From: Desmodus rotundus
Taxonomy: Eukaryota; Chordata; Mammalia; Chiroptera; Phyllostomidae
Length of the DNA: 64,000 nt
Direction: 5' to 3'
NCBI RefSeq assembly: GCF_022682495.2
Contig: NC_071398.1
Coordinates: forward strand, 93,523,705 to 93,587,704
The notes under the pieces are model-generated. The model was not told where the DNA came from. It searched no databases and saw nothing but the letters and a program-made list of their open reading frames with translations. The position numbers and the translations under genes are program-made. This document shows positions 32,801 to 44,260 of the stretch, piece after piece; position 1 is the first letter of the stretch; the number at the start of each line of letters is the position of its first letter.

Positions 32801-33614
32801 GGATGCGCTAAATGGGAAAGAGAGATGACAGACTGCAGGGAGGGTTTGAATAAAGGATAGATTACAATCAAGCATAGGCCACATTAAGATTCTAGGATTT
32901 GAAGCTTGGTATGAGAAAACAGATAGTAGTTCTAAATTCTGTACTTTGAGGGGGAGAACACAGCTTTGGGGGAGAGCGACATTAGTGTATATGTCGTTAG
33001 GAAGATACATTTATCATGGAAAAAAATCCCAGCTTAAAAAGACCTACAGATGGACTTTTTCTTGATGTAGTAAGTAGGTCCTAATAAATGTGTTTCTTTG
33101 TATCCTAACTCCTGAAATGTCACACTGCCTGGGGTTAGCTAGTTGCCTTAAGCTGAGTAGGCGTGCGAGGGTGAGGTTGAACAAGTAGTTCTGTTTGCCT
33201 GTTGCACATGCCATTGTTTAGCTAGAAAAATTAAGTTCCCATTGAAGCCTCTCAGCGTGTTTAATAAATGCTCCAGGTGCACAGAACTGTGTGCGAGGTG
33301 GGACCAAGCCAACCCATTCCCGGGGAGTGACGTATTTTTTAACCGCACTGAGCGGTGCAGGCCTTGAACGTGGGATGCTGGTGGGGAGACAGGCGAACCT
33401 GGAGAGACAGGCAAAGCTGGCCAAAGCTGGCCAGCAAGGATGAGTAAGACCTTCCTGCTGCACAGGCCAACAGGGGGTTCAAACGCCAGCTCTGCTCATT
33501 TGATTATTACCTTGGACGTGTTACTTGTTACTCTTTGCATCCCAGTCTTCTCAGCGGCTGCCGTGTATGGAGACCTCTTTATGTCCTATGCAATGGAGTT
33601 CGTGGGCTTCGAGC
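32801..33614. other. Unassigned non-coding sequence
   Basis: No gene or clear repeat. AT-rich left half, mixed right half with the GCC-rich repeat-like pair AAAGCTGGCC/AAAGCTGGCC near 33412-33432. Confidence 0.45.
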
Positions 33615-33735
33615 TTGTTGTTTTTCTTTTTTTTTTATTGTATTAAAATATATGTAACATGAAATTTGCCCTTTTGAACAATTTTTAAGTGTACAAGTCA
33701 GAGGTGGTGGCGTTAAGTACATGTCCCATGCTCCT
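33615..33735 (-). mobile_element. L1M-type 3' end, minus strand
   Basis: A T-rich head (11 T near 33629) is followed by ATTGTATTAAAATATATGTA, ACATGAAATTTGCCCTTTTG and 'TTTTTAAGTGTACAAGTCAG', the inverted 3' end of an older L1. Confidence 0.88.
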
Positions 33736-33739
33736 GCTT

Positions 33740-33850
33740 TAATCTTAGCTCAACCCTGGGAGATGCAGTTATTATTATGCTCGTCCTTACCCAGAGAAGG
33801 AAGCAGGCTCTGAGAAGTTAAGTCATAATGATTCGTGTAAGATTCTTGTA
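33740..33850 (-). repeat. MIR fragment, minus strand
   Basis: 'CCTGGGAGATGCAGTTATTA' and AGGCTCTGAGAAGTTAAGTC are the inverted MIR middle. Confidence 0.6.
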
Positions 33851-34499
33851 GCTCTCAGGTGCTAAATATGAGGCAGTTCTTCTTATTATTTTCCTTTCTG
33901 GACACAGGCCAGAAGATCCTATTTAAACCCCAAGAAAGGGAAGAGGCTAGATGTTCTAGATTCGTTAATTTTCCTGGTGCATAGTGGAGAGACCTGCGTC
34001 ACCAGTGGAGGGAGTGAGAATAGGCTGCACCTTAAGACTCCTGCCTGCGCTGTACCTGGTGGGTGGGTGTCCAGGCACAGCCCCAGTGCTCATCGCCGAG
34101 CGCCCAGGGACCCCCCTGCCCCATAGCCCTGGGTGGGGCGGGGGGAGGAAATGAGTTAAGCCTGTCTTCAGACACGTTTGTATTGATTCTGTCAGTTTCT
34201 CATTGCCAGCTGACAGAAGATAGATGGCTCATAACGCAGCTGGGCACAGCACATTATGCCCCGTCTTGGGACTCCTAAATCATTTCAAAATTTTAAATTC
34301 CCTAATCAATATTTTATGGTGAGCACAAGCCCACGATGAGGCCTGTTTCTCTCCGGGGTGTGTGCTCGCACACTAGGACCCGGTGGACGGGAGTGGCTGG
34401 AGGGATCAGCCCCATGGGGGAGGGGGAGGACTGCAGGCTGTGTTCTCCTGAGGGCTGTCATTTAATGCAGGCCAGGAGCAGAAGGGCCCCTGGAAGTCA
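33851..34499. other. Unassigned non-coding sequence
   Basis: No recognised repeat. A G-rich patch lies at 34130-34150. Confidence 0.45.
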
Positions 34500-34640
34500 T
34501 GTGGTCCCAGTCTGTGCTTAAAGGGGAAGAAACCTGAGGCTCCAGAGACCAGGCTGTTGGTCCTTGGTCACTCACAGCAAAACTAAGACCAGAACCCAAG
34601 CCTTCTGACTTCCTGTCCAAAGCTCTTCCCATGAAACTAC
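34500..34640 (-). repeat. MIR fragment, minus strand
   Basis: AGAAACCTGAGGCTCCAGAG, CCTTGGTCACTCACAGCAAA and ACCAGAACCCAAGCCTTCTG match inverted MIR. Confidence 0.75.
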
Positions 34641-34649
34641 ATCGAGCAG

Positions 34650-34705
34650 AGACCTGGCACATAGTAGATGCTCAACAAATGTTTGTGCAGTGTTGAACGA
34701 ATGTT
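34650..34705 (+). repeat. L2/MIR tail, plus strand
   Basis: GACCTGGCACATAGTAGATG then CTCAACAAATGTTTG is the shared 3' end of L2 and MIR. Confidence 0.85.
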
Positions 34706-34764
34706 AGAACTCACAAAAAGCCAAAGTTGGGGCCAAATAAGCCTTTATGCTTAGTAAGCACTTA

Positions 34765-34985
34765 TGAAGCACTGGCTTCTGTTCTGAGTTCCGTTTTGAA
34801 ATATTAGTCCATCCTCATCATCCCATGAACTAGGGACTATCATTACCCTCATTTTACATGTGGCAAAAACCAGGCTCTGAGAGATAAGTGTCTTGCCCAA
34901 GGTTGCAGAGCTGGTGAGTGAGAAGAGCCCTGCGTTGAAGCCCAGGCATTCTGGCTGCAGAGCCTGTGCATTTGCTACTGGGGTA
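34765..34985 (-). repeat. MIR SINE, minus strand
   Basis: ATTACCCTCATTTTACATGT, CAGGCTCTGAGAGATAAGTG, TCTTGCCCAAGGTTGCAGAG and CAGGCATTCTGGCTGCAGAG follow inverted MIR order. Confidence 0.9.
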
Positions 34986-36462
34986 GGTCGGCTCCCCACA
35001 CAAACTGGGTTTGCTCTTCTCCAGCTGTATTTAGGCCTATATCCAGTATGCATCTGAGTCTCGTCACATGGAAAAGACAGGGAAGGAAAGACTTCAGTTT
35101 CGCAATCAGCTGTTCGGTCTGTGGCCTTCAGTGGTGCTGGGTGAAGAAGGATGCTGCAAGCGAGGCCATGCTTGAGAGTTCAGAGGAAGCAGATGCGGGG
35201 TGGGAGGACAGGATCCTGGTGCTGAGGCTCTCAGCGGAAGCAGGTGCTCTACAAAGGAATTTTGAGGTTGCCGCCAATCAACAGGCCTGTTTGAGGGCTG
35301 CAGTGGAGAAAGGAAAGAGAAATCTTCACCCCTTACACTGGCTCACAAACCTTCCCCACCGTTCTAGTCCCTCCCTGTCTTTCTCTCCTTCCCTTCCCCT
35401 GGCCACTCACCGCCACTCACTGTGCCCCAGCAGGATCCCAGCATGAGGACCCGCCTCGCCCCCAGTGCTCCCCTTGGCCTGAAATGCTCAACCACGTGGC
35501 TGTCTCATGGCTGGCTCCTTCTTGTGATTTAGATCTCAGCGGAAGATGTCACCTGTTCAGAGAGGCGTTCCCTTCTCACCAGCCTCAAGCGCTTGCTCGT
35601 TAGGGCGTGAGCTCTTTGAGAGAAAAAGTCTTTCATCTCGAGTGTCTAGGTCGATGAGCAAATATGGACTGAATAAAAGAAGGGGACTTCTGGGTGTTTT
35701 GAAGAAGACCCCGCAGGTGGCAGGAGGAGCACACGGCAATTAGGAGTCGAATAGAAAGGGGACCAATAAAACAGCCCCGCCAGAGGGCCAGAGTCCTGCA
35801 AGCGATGCTCTCCTGCACGGGGGGAGTTCACTCCTCACCTGTGAGGGCAGTTAATGCCACATTTGGGCATCTCTGACAGCTGTGACTTCTTCCTCATTTG
35901 AGCAGAAAACCTGAATCTTTGTAGCTTCTACCTGTTGGTCTTGGTTCAAATCCTGGGGCCCCCTTGAAGCCATGCTCCATCAGCAGAAAGCTCCTGAGGC
36001 CCAGCGAGCCCCACGGCTCCTGGCCAACTCTGCAGCTCAGAAACCAGAGGGAACAGCTGTCAGGTCTCAGCTGCGGGCATCTCGGGATGCACAGTGTGGT
36101 AGTTTTAGTTTTAGCTGTCAGAGTTAGCTTGCTTTTCCAAGGGAGCATGCAGGGAATTCTGGGTCAACGTTCTTGCAATGCCAGAGCAGTAGGAGGCTTT
36201 GCCAAGAGCAGGGAAGAAAATCCAAGGACTTGGCTGAGTTCCCTTTAAAGGGCCCCATTACCAATGCAGGGGAGACATCGTGCCGTCTTCTACGTGCGCA
36301 CTGTCCAGTACATCGCAGAGCTCCTTCAGGCGTGTTATCGGATGTTCTCATCAATCTCACGAGATATCAGACTGGTACCACTGCCTCTAGAGAAGAAAGG
36401 ACTTGCCTAAGCCCTAAGTGACTCTGCCTGTCACTTCAGGCATATCTTTGATTACATAAAGT
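34986..36462. other. Unassigned sequence, includes a CTCF-like motif
   Basis: No gene and no repeat family recognised. A 132-codon plus-strand frame at 35048-35446 has an acidic helix-like middle but no domain or splice context. The region at 36280-36420 may be a degraded inverted MIR. Confidence 0.45.
35710..35723 (+). promoter_or_regulatory. Possible CTCF-binding motif
   Basis: CCCGCAGGTGGCAG fits the vertebrate CTCF core (CCRSYAGRKGGCRS) at 13 of 14 positions. Such matches occur by chance, and nothing else here shows boundary function. Confidence 0.25.
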
Positions 36463-36610
36463 TGTGCTTCTTCAACCTAGGTGTGCCTAGTCACCTGGAA
36501 AGTTTGCTAAAACACACTCCCAGAGATTCTGATCTGTAGGCCCAAGGTGGGACCTGAGAAATGGCAGGTCTAACAAGTGCCCATGGGCTGCTGATGCTGG
36601 GTGGCCCTGC
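36463..36610 (+). mobile_element. MER5-like hAT element
   Basis: TTCTTCAACCTAGGTGTGCC, 'CACCTGGAAAGTTTGCTAAA', CCAGAGATTCTGATCTGTAG and TCTAACAAGTGCCCATGG are in MER5A order. Confidence 0.75.
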
Positions 36611-36669
36611 CCAGGTGGCTGCAGCTGGCTGTCACACCACTGCCTCACTCTGAGAAGTAGCAGGGAACT

Positions 36670-36850
36670 GTGGGGAGCATGTGGTATATGATATCTCATT
36701 TGATCTCACAGCAAACCCATCATATGGATGAGAAACTGAAGGCACAGAGAGGTCAGGGAACTTGCCCAAAGTCACTCATGTAAGAAGTGGCCAAGTCTGA
36801 GTTTTGCCAGACTTCTGAGCAATGGGTTTAACCACAATGTCATGCTACTT
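36670..36850 (-). repeat. MIR SINE, minus strand
   Basis: ATATCTCATTTGATCTCACA, ATGAGAAACTGAAGGCACAG, GAACTTGCCCAAAGTCACTC and 'GGTTTAACCACAATGTCATG' give inverted MIR almost complete. Confidence 0.92.
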
Positions 36851-38004
36851 AGTGGAAGGGAGAGGGATTTTTGGCTATCTGGGTCTCTTGTCCTCACTAG
36901 AAGAAGGAACCTGCTTCCCACAGGGCACTGAGATGAAAACTCAGGTCTCTCAGGCTTGGGGAAGAACCCAGACTTCTTTCTATGAATGAGAGCTAGGTGT
37001 TCTCTACACTACCTGATTCCCAAGGCATCAAATCAGACACACAGGGTCACTTTAAGCTTCTGCTAGGATCCCACTGCCACTGTACAGGGCAGAGCAACCC
37101 TGGGCAAAGTTGTCAAAGACTCAGATTTGTTGCGGGAACCTTCATCCCTGCATGCCCCTCCCTGAGTGCTCCCCTGTGTGCTCATCCCTAAGTGCTCCCC
37201 TCCCTGTGTGTTCATCCCTAAGTGCTCCCCTCTGCTCTCCTTCCTGTGTGTTCCTCTCTGTATGCTCCCTACCACATGCTCCCCCCCTGTCTTCCCCAGT
37301 AGACTTTTGGAGCTTTCCTGTTTTTTGATCTTTTTAACAGAATGAGTTATTAAACTCTCAAAATGGCAATATATGCTCCCTTGGAAGGTTGGCAGCTTCA
37401 TGAGTAACTCCTCCCACTGGTTTTTGCATCTAAAAGAGACTAAGACGGGAAGGCAATGATTAACCGAAGGGATTCATCTCCAGACGCTGTATTTCTACCC
37501 TCAGGATGGGCAGGCAGAAATGGTGCTTTGGGACGGGGTCTTCCTCTCTTTCTTCCCTGTGCTTCCCCTTCGCGACACCGAACACAACTTGTCTTGCAGT
37601 TATCGTGAGATGCCTGGGTCACACCTGCCTCCTCCCCTGGACTGTGAGCTCCATGGGGAAGAGACACTTCACCTGTTTTACTCCTACTGCTGCCCCAGAC
37701 CAAGACATGCAGTGGGTCTGGAGCTTAATCACAATCAGATGTGCAAAATGTGATGTTGTTTTTCTTCAACTGTCACTAGCCCCCAGTTTTTGCTATTGTG
37801 GAAAGACTTATTCTTGACAATTAAAGGTAGCTCTGTCAAGTCCTGGTTTGATCCGTAGTCTCTTTTCGCTAATTACTCAGACAATTATAACTCTTATCAG
37901 GGCCATTGTCCCTTATCAAATGTTCCTCTCTCGTGCCTGGGCTGACGCCTGCCTGCAGGGAGAAGGCATGGAATCATGGCAACAAAGGATGGCAAGGTTC
38001 TTTT
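36851..38004. other. Unassigned sequence with a minisatellite-like stretch
   Basis: Contains the imperfect tandem block at 37155-37290. No gene recognised. Confidence 0.45.
37155..37290. repeat. Imperfect ~30-bp tandem repeat (minisatellite-like)
   Basis: Three to four irregular copies built on CCCTAAGTGCTCCCCT plus TGTGTGTTCATC, e.g. starting near 37158, 37186 and 37216, with later copies degraded. Confidence 0.8.
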
Positions 38005-38120
38005 TTTAAATTAAGTTATCGGGCTGACGTTGGTTAATAACATTATGTAAGTTTCAGGTGCACAGCTTTGTAATATGACATCTGCGTACTCTCCTGGGCA
38101 CGCCGCATCCAAAGTCTAGT
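38005..38120 (-). mobile_element. Bat-type L1 3' end, minus strand
   Basis: Starts with a T-run (38000-38008), then ATTAAGTTATCGGGCTGACG, TTGGTTAATAACATTATGTA and GTTTCAGGTGCACAGC, the inverted 3' end of a laurasiatherian/bat L1. 5'-truncated. Confidence 0.8.
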
Positions 38121-38368
38121 GTGGACACGGGTAGGTTCCTATCAGGTTTGTGTTCTGTGTTCTGGTCTTGGCTGGCCTCTGGGGTCAGGCAGCTGTTCCC
38201 ACCATCTGCTCTCACTGCACTGGTCACCTCCATATCTGCAGCTGGTGTTATAGGTGGTCCGTCCTCCTGGTGTTATCCGAGCGGCCCTGCCCACTGCCTA
38301 AGCAGCCTGTGTCTTGACTCAGTTCTTGCTGGGCACACCGATCCTCCGAAATTTCCAGGGTTGAATTG

Positions 38369-38407
<39 letters not shown>

Positions 38408-39454
38408 TGTGTGTCAGGGAGGGGGTATGGGTGAAGGAAAGATACTCGCACCTGTTTGAGGCCCTTTCTTTCCACTTGGAATTCTGGGAGGATTTCCCCT
38501 GCAGGAATCTCTGGTTTTCCTTGAGCTTCTCCTTTCCAGCAGAGGTTAACTGTTCCCACTTCATGTCTTCCATCCTGCCCGCACCAGGGAGCTTACAAAC
38601 TCTTTATTTTCTCAAGTGCCTCTATCTTGCACTAGAAAACCAGGGCTCTCAAGGTTATTGTCTTTTTTCTGAATTTAAAACGTTGAACTTGAATCCTGGA
38701 AAATTTCATTCCTTGTTCTCACTCCCACTGCACTGCCCCCACCCCCCCAAGGCTATGGATAATTCAGACTCCGAGGGAAGAGGACTGGTGGGCAACACAA
38801 CCTACCGAATGATCAGGAGTGAAAAATACACGCAACCACATTCCAAACCATCCTTTTGCTTGACTGTAGACTCGAGTATATGTGAAATGAACAATGGCAA
38901 TGTGGAGTCAGTAAACTCTGGGCTAGAATCAGGGCTCCTTTTGGGGTATGTAGGCTCTGGGGATGTTGGCTAAATGAGGACCGACTGGAGACTTGGAGAT
39001 ACCACTCCCTGGGGATACCACACACGGAGCTACGTGGTGATGAGTACGACACCAACACTACATTTACGACTATTTTCTTGCAGACTATGTTATAATTTAT
39101 TGTTTATTTTATTAAGCAATATATTACATGAGGCATAGCACTAGGATAAGTTCCTATGCGAGGGACAAAATTTATTGAATGGACAGTTTATGAATTTTCC
39201 TCTTTCTCCAGTTCATCAAAAGTAATCCTGTTTTGGGGGTGGGGGAGGCAGAAAAAGGCAGAGGAACCAGAGGAGGTAGGGATGCAGCAGGTGTATCCTA
39301 GCAGCCAGATCAACGCGCCACCAAGCCCTGGGTCCTCTCTGTGTCCAGTGAAAGAGTATTCGGCCCTCCCTCCCTTTGTTGGTGGCATCATAGATGATGT
39401 GCATCACGGCAACCATTGTTAAGGGTTTGCCAGGTGGCTGGCACGACGTCACCT
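38121..39454. other. Unassigned sequence with a GT microsatellite
   Basis: Contains the longest open frame of the window (38371-38973, 200 codons). It starts inside the GT repeat (valine/cysteine alternation) and its remainder has no domain; I do not support it as a gene. Confidence 0.5.
38371..38406. repeat. (GT)18 microsatellite
   Basis: Eighteen uninterrupted GT units, then CTGTGTGTC. Confidence 0.97.
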
Positions 39455-39605
39455 TGAGGGTGCATTGTCTTGTGGATTTCTTAGAGTTCTGTGAGGCAGG
39501 CTTTAGTCTTCCCATTTCACACATGAGGAAACAGGTTTAGGGAGTTTCAGTGACTTCCTCGAGGCCCCTGTGTCGCACAAGCTGGGTTAGAAGCAGGACG
39601 GGAAT
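39455..39605 (-). repeat. MIR fragment, minus strand
   Basis: TCCCATTTCACACATGAGGA, AACAGGTTTAGGGAGTTTCA and 'CTGGGTTAGAAGCAGGACGG' match inverted MIR. Confidence 0.8.
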
Positions 39606-39649
39606 CTAGATTTTTAAATACTCCCTTAAAGGTGGGCATGTGTATTATC

Positions 39650-39805
39650 GTCCAAAAGGGCTGCTGTAAATGCAGCCTTCACATCTCCTGGGAACTTGGA
39701 GAAATGCAGAGCCTCAGGCCCCATCCTGGATTCGCTGAACCAGCATCTGCGTTTTAATGAGTGAATTATACACACATGAAAGCTGAGCAGCTCTACTTTA
39801 GGTGA
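39650..39805 (+). mobile_element. MER5A-like hAT element
   Basis: TCTCCTGGGAACTTGGAGAA, ATGCAGAGCCTCAGGCCCCA, ACCAGCATCTGCGTTTTAAT and 'GAGCAGCTCTACTTT' are in order for this family. Confidence 0.85.
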
Positions 39806-40364
39806 CACTCACTCATCCCTGTCTTCTGCCCTTGCGTCGGGGGTCCACTGTGTCCCCGACTCTCTGCTTCCTGTCCTCTCCTCCATGCATTGCTCCCAGG
39901 AAGAAGTGAGCTGGTTGCTGTTTGGTTTCAGAGACCTGCTCTGCTCTGCGATGACCGTAGGCTTGCACTTCAAGTTCTCAATTAGCTCTGCATGGCACTC
40001 CATTGTGTCACTTGCAGTTCCTCCAAGGAATGACTGTTAGTGGAATGTTGGTGTGAAGGAGCGAGGCAGCTCTCTTGGTGACATTCTGTCCCTGGAGACC
40101 TGGCTCTGGGCTTTGTATCTGCTGCTCCCCCACCAGGCTGATCAGATCCACGTGACCTTGTTATTCTCACCGTGCACCCACAGAGCCCTTCCTTGACGTT
40201 TGACCCTCCCCTCACCTGGCTCTCCAGGTAGGGTGGAGGCAACTGCCCATCTCCCCAGGGAGGTTATTGCTCCCCTTGTATGGATGTTCTCTGTTGTCTA
40301 CCTGCGGGAGAGAAAGGTGCTCATTGGCTGTTGGCTGCTGTGCTCACTACTGATTGACGTGAAG
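39806..40364. other. Unassigned non-coding sequence
   Basis: No gene or repeat family recognised. Confidence 0.45.
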
Positions 40365-40520
40365 CATCCTTATAACAGTGACTTCTTGTTTAACGCTTTC
40401 TGTAGGCAAGGCACTGAGCTAGGTTTTATGATTTCCATTTTACAGATGATAAAACTAATTCTTAGAAACATTAGTAAGTGTCTGAGCTGGCGTACAATTC
40501 CATGTTCACCCGACTCTGAA
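40365..40520 (-). repeat. MIR fragment, minus strand
   Basis: GCAAGGCACTGAGCTAGGTT, TTTCCATTTTACAGATGATA and AAACATTAGTAAGTGTCTGA are inverted MIR. Confidence 0.8.
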
Positions 40521-40624
40521 GTTCATGTTTTTTCCATCTCCTTTTTAGACATGCTCCTCTCTAAGGGCTTACGGTTCCTAATATCTCTTAGTCAGAGGGA
40601 CAGATGTGCACACTTTTGAATCCT

Positions 40625-40745
40625 TGCAGACCTCTAGTGAGTGGCTCTTACACGTTAGCGCACATCAGACTCAGTAGGTGGGCTTGTGAGAACATTGACT
40701 TAGCACTTATGGGGCAGAGAGGGAGCATCTGGACTTCTCACAAGT
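40625..40745 (+). mobile_element. MER5-like fragment
   Basis: TTAGCGCACATCAGACTCAG followed by GGTGGGCTTGTGAGAACA is the start of a MER5A-like sequence with an internal deletion. Confidence 0.6.
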
Positions 40746-41409
40746 TGGCAGGTCTGCAGACCACCCTGTGAGAGCCCCTGCCCCAGTGGGTGGGGGAAGC
40801 AGAGAGGTGTGGGAAGCAAAGCGCCCGTTGTTCCCATGCCCTCGGTTCCATGGACGTTGGCAGCACAATATGCTGTAATACCAGTGACTCACTTACTGCC
40901 TCCTGGACATTATTTCACAGGAGAACAGAGGTTAGTCACCTGCATCTGTTTCAGCTTAATATCTCCTCTTTTCTGAGTAGTGTTTAGGCTGCTCCACTGC
41001 CCTAAATGCGTGAGGGTCATCTGCTAACAAGCGGAGGATGTTAAAAGCATACGATAATGTAAGTAAAGGCCTGAAAACTGAAAGCGTGTTGATTAATGGG
41101 CATTTTGCAGGAACTAGTAATCCAGTTCAAAGAATAAAAAAGCCTTAGCTCATCCAGCCAATTGAATGGCTCATGTGAAATTCATGAGATTTGCAAAAAA
41201 GGGATTTACCATTATCCTTTCCACAGAGTTCTTCCCTTAGTGTGCGGATACATGGCCAATTTCCAAAAAGGGTCAACTTGGAATGTACATCACGGCACAC
41301 CGAGCATATCTGGGCAGACCACTTCGGGGTCCATCCACATGGAAACGCAACTGGCATTGTGGAGGAGAGAGGCATGGCGTGAGGGGCATTGGGACTAGGG
41401 ACTAGAAGC
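40746..41409. other. Unassigned non-coding sequence
   Basis: No gene or repeat family recognised. Confidence 0.45.
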
Positions 41410-41560
41410 GCTGGGCTATGGAGCTGGTCAGAGCTGGTTGTAAGGGCCGGCTCTGCCATTTAACAGCCAAAGGTCCATGAGCACGTGACTTAACCTGTCT
41501 GCGCCTCATTGTCTCCAGGATCAAGGCTGATATAAGAAATATTTAGCCAACAGATATGGC
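41410..41560 (+). repeat. MIR SINE, plus strand
   Basis: GGCCGGCTCTGCCATTTAAC, GCACGTGACTTAACCTGTCT and CGCCTCATTGTCTCCAGGAT are in MIR order. Confidence 0.85.
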
Positions 41561-41739
41561 CTGGGCATCAGCTGCTTAGAATGGATGGAAGCCAAATCAG
41601 AAGCTAAGCCAACTATAAATAAGCCAGAACCGGTGTGGATGACTGGCTTATATTTTCAGATATAATGTGGGTCCCATCTGTGGTTTATCTCTTTGCAGGG
41701 GAAATGGGTTTTACTAAATTTGAGAAGGAGGTTGGTACA

Positions 41740-41771
<32 letters not shown>

Positions 41772-42174
41772 GAGAGGGACGGGGCATGTGCACGTGCGTG
41801 TGCGTACACAGAGTGTGCACTCAGAGAATCGCAGGGAGCTTCCTCGGGAGTGAGGCCACACATACTCCCTGCCTGTTCCAGGGCCAGGAGAGACCCCTCT
41901 TTTGGAGGCTGGGAGCGTGGCCCATTGGGTGTGTCCCACTCTGCTCTCACAGTTGGGTAGCCAGTGGATATGAAGCCAAGAATGAGAGAGGGTCCTGTTT
42001 GTTGATTCTTCTTCCTCTGCTGTCTCTGGGGAGAGGCAAGGCCAGAGGCTATCCATGATCACCTGAGACACTGCCAAGCAGAACAGGCCGTGGAAAGGCC
42101 TCCCATCCAGACGTGATGGGAGAACCTGAAGGCTCCCTGGACCGCAGTACAACAGTTGACAGCTCTGATCCACC
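41561..42174. other. Unassigned sequence with a GT microsatellite
   Basis: Holds the GT tract at 41743. Three overlapping frames (up to 194 codons, minus strand) cross that tract and lack domains. Confidence 0.5.
41743..41770. repeat. (GT)14 microsatellite
   Basis: Fourteen GT units, followed by a degraded GTGCACGTGCGTGTGCG tail, so it may once have been longer. Confidence 0.95.
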
Positions 42175-42285
42175 TTTTCTGGAAAATAGGATAATACTCT
42201 TTCCCTTCTCAGTTCATTGGGTTGCACTGAGAAGGAAACAAGGTAATAGGCATGAAACGCCTGGCGCACAGTAGGAACTTCTTAT
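42175..42285 (+). repeat. MIR 3' half, plus strand
   Basis: TTCTGGAAAATAGGATAATA, TTGGGTTGCACTGAGAAGGA and ACGCCTGGCGCACAGTAGGA match MIR. Confidence 0.75.
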
Positions 42286-42919
42286 TTCTGATAAAAGGAA
42301 GCTCTGTGTTGGATCACTGACCTCCTAGGCTGTGTGCCTAGGCTTCGGAGGGCTCAGCCCTCTCTGCCTGAGGGCCAGTAGAGCGGGGGTTTCTACCGGT
42401 GATGCCATGTGGACCTTGCTCATTGACACCTGAGCAGGTACTTATGGGAAACTTGTAGCAAATTCTAAGGCAGATGAGCCATTTATTATGGTGGGAGAGT
42501 GAGTAAAATGCAACACTGTTGCATTCTAACTAGCAGGGTGGAGGAAGTCTTCCTACCTGGCCCCTCACAAGAGAGTTTCAAGGTTGGTGGCAAGGTGTGA
42601 CCTCAGTGTAACTGGTGTGGACAGCGGCAGAGCCAGAGCTTGGCTGTCCCTGGGGTGAGTGACAGGGCCAGTGTCTGTGAGGATGAGGGGTGCTAACCAC
42701 GGGACAGATCTACACACTGATGTCCTCCTCAAGGTCAGATGTGGCCTCAACAACTCTTGCAGAGGCACGTGGTGGTCATGAGGGAGCAAGTAAGAGGAAG
42801 GAGGAGCTTCTTAATAGCTCTAGCTGTAGACTGTGGCCCCCTGGAGACCTGGGGGGGGCAGGTGGAGATGCAGAACCTGAGCCTTCTATTGTCCCGTTCT
42901 CTACTAGCTGCCCCATAAC
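42286..42919. other. Unassigned non-coding sequence
   Basis: No gene or repeat family recognised. Confidence 0.45.
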
Positions 42920-44260
42920 CACCACTGACTAGTCTGTACCACTGAATTTAAATCCTTCCCTGAATTTAGTATCTTGGACTAGAAAGTCCTTATCTTACTC
43001 TTGGCTTATTTCACCAGTTGGTTGCTTCCTCCTCCCTGAAACTCTTTTGTCTCTTGAATAACGCAATTTGCTCTTTCTATCATCCTCTGACCTCCAACAT
43101 CCTTTGCAGTCCCTTTCCTCCACCTGCATCTTTGTTTTGGGTGCCCCGTCTCATGCTCAGTCTAGGTAACAGTCCACACTCAAGACTCCAACTGATCCTG
43201 GGTACGGCTGAGCCCTGCACCTCCATCTCTGGCAGGAACTCTTTCTTCAATATTTGGATGTCCTCTGGGCATTTCCTCTTTGGTTCTGCCTGGATGATTG
43301 GACTGACCTCCTAACTTGGGTTCGCTACCTCCTGTCCATGCTTGTCCTGCCACCCGGGTATTTTCTTCTAAATCACCCCTTGGATCACATCCTTGGGCAG
43401 CTTCAGCGATTCATCAATACCCTCCAGATAATTGCTTAGCATGGCTTAAAGGAGCCTTGCCCCTCGGGGCCTGCTTCCTCACCAGCCTGGGTTCTTGTTA
43501 CCCTCCCGCCCACATCTCATACTCTGGCTGAACTGAACTGGTTTCAGTTTCACAGATATAATGTGTGCTTCCACTGCTCCGTGCCTTTCGACATGTTGCT
43601 ATCTTCTTTTCTGGAATGTTTTTCCTGCTCTCTCTGCTGGTAGTTTCCTTGTCTTTTCAGACTTGCTGTAGAAGCGCTTCCTCTGTGAAGTGGTACCTGA
43701 TACCCAGGGCTCCACGGTCACCTGACCTGTGCAGTCACACGGGGCTCCGTGCTCAGAAGGTCATGCCTTGGCTGGGTGGCTCAGTCGGTTAGCGTGTTGT
43801 CCCATACACCAAAAGTGTGTGGGTTCAATCCCTGGTCAGGGCGCATATGAGAGGCAACCAACTGATGTTTCTCTCTCTCTCAAATCAATAAACGTATCAT
43901 CGAGTGAAGACTTTTCTTTAAAAGTCCCTGCATTTAGTTTAATGCTCTGCTCTCCCTATCTTAAAATTTTCAACATTTTTTAAAAACAAGGGGCCCTGCA
44001 TTTATATTTTATACAGAGGCCCTTAAATTATGTATCTGGTCCAGCTGACACCCCTACAGCAACCCACACGCAGCGCAGTCACGACACGTGCTAGGCTGCC
44101 TCGCTGTTGCTATTCTCCGTCTGCCTCCCCCACTGGCGGTGGACTCCTTGAGGCAGGGACAGTCTCCTTCATCTCTATTCCCCGGTGCCCAGGGCAGTGA
44201 AGGGCACAGAGCAGGGGGTCATAAGTGCTTACAGAGAGAACATCTATGGGCTCTTTTCCC
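42920..44260 (+). repeat. L2-like LINE, plus strand, interrupted by a VES SINE
   Basis: Ordered phrases: TGGACTAGAAAGTCCTTATC, 'GACTGACCTCCTAACTTGGG', 'AATGTTTTTCCTGCTCTCTC', TCCTCTGTGAAGTGGTACCT, and, after the SINE, TGGACTCCTTGAGGCAGGGA, TATTCCCCGGTGCCCAGGGC and GGGGGTCATAAGTGCTTA. The middle part around 43700-44050 may include another old repeat (CCCTGCATTTAGTTTAATGC). Confidence 0.65.
43766..43923 (+). mobile_element. VES SINE (bat tRNA-derived), plus strand
   Basis: Begins CCTTGGCTGGGTGGCTCAGT. Pol III A box TGGCTCAGTCGG (43777-43788) and B box GGTTCAATCCC (43822-43832) are about 34 bp apart. The tail has TCTCTCTCAAATCAATAAAC then TATCATCGAGTGAAGAC and a T/A-rich end, typical of the family. 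The target duplication is weak (AAGGTC against AAAGTC). It is shorter than the copy at 13941. Confidence 0.92.

Noticed and set aside
38371..38973. Longest open frame (200 codons, plus strand)
   Set aside because: It begins in a GT microsatellite, so its first residues are repeat-encoded Cys/Val, and the rest shows no domain, no splice context and no codon signal I can see.
41685..42269. 194-codon minus-strand frame and overlapping plus-strand frames
   Set aside because: All cross the same GT tract in different frames; overlapping open frames on both strands are a composition effect.
43777..43832. Functional tRNA gene suggested by A and B boxes
   Set aside because: No cloverleaf stems or acceptor pairing; the layout and tail identify a VES SINE.
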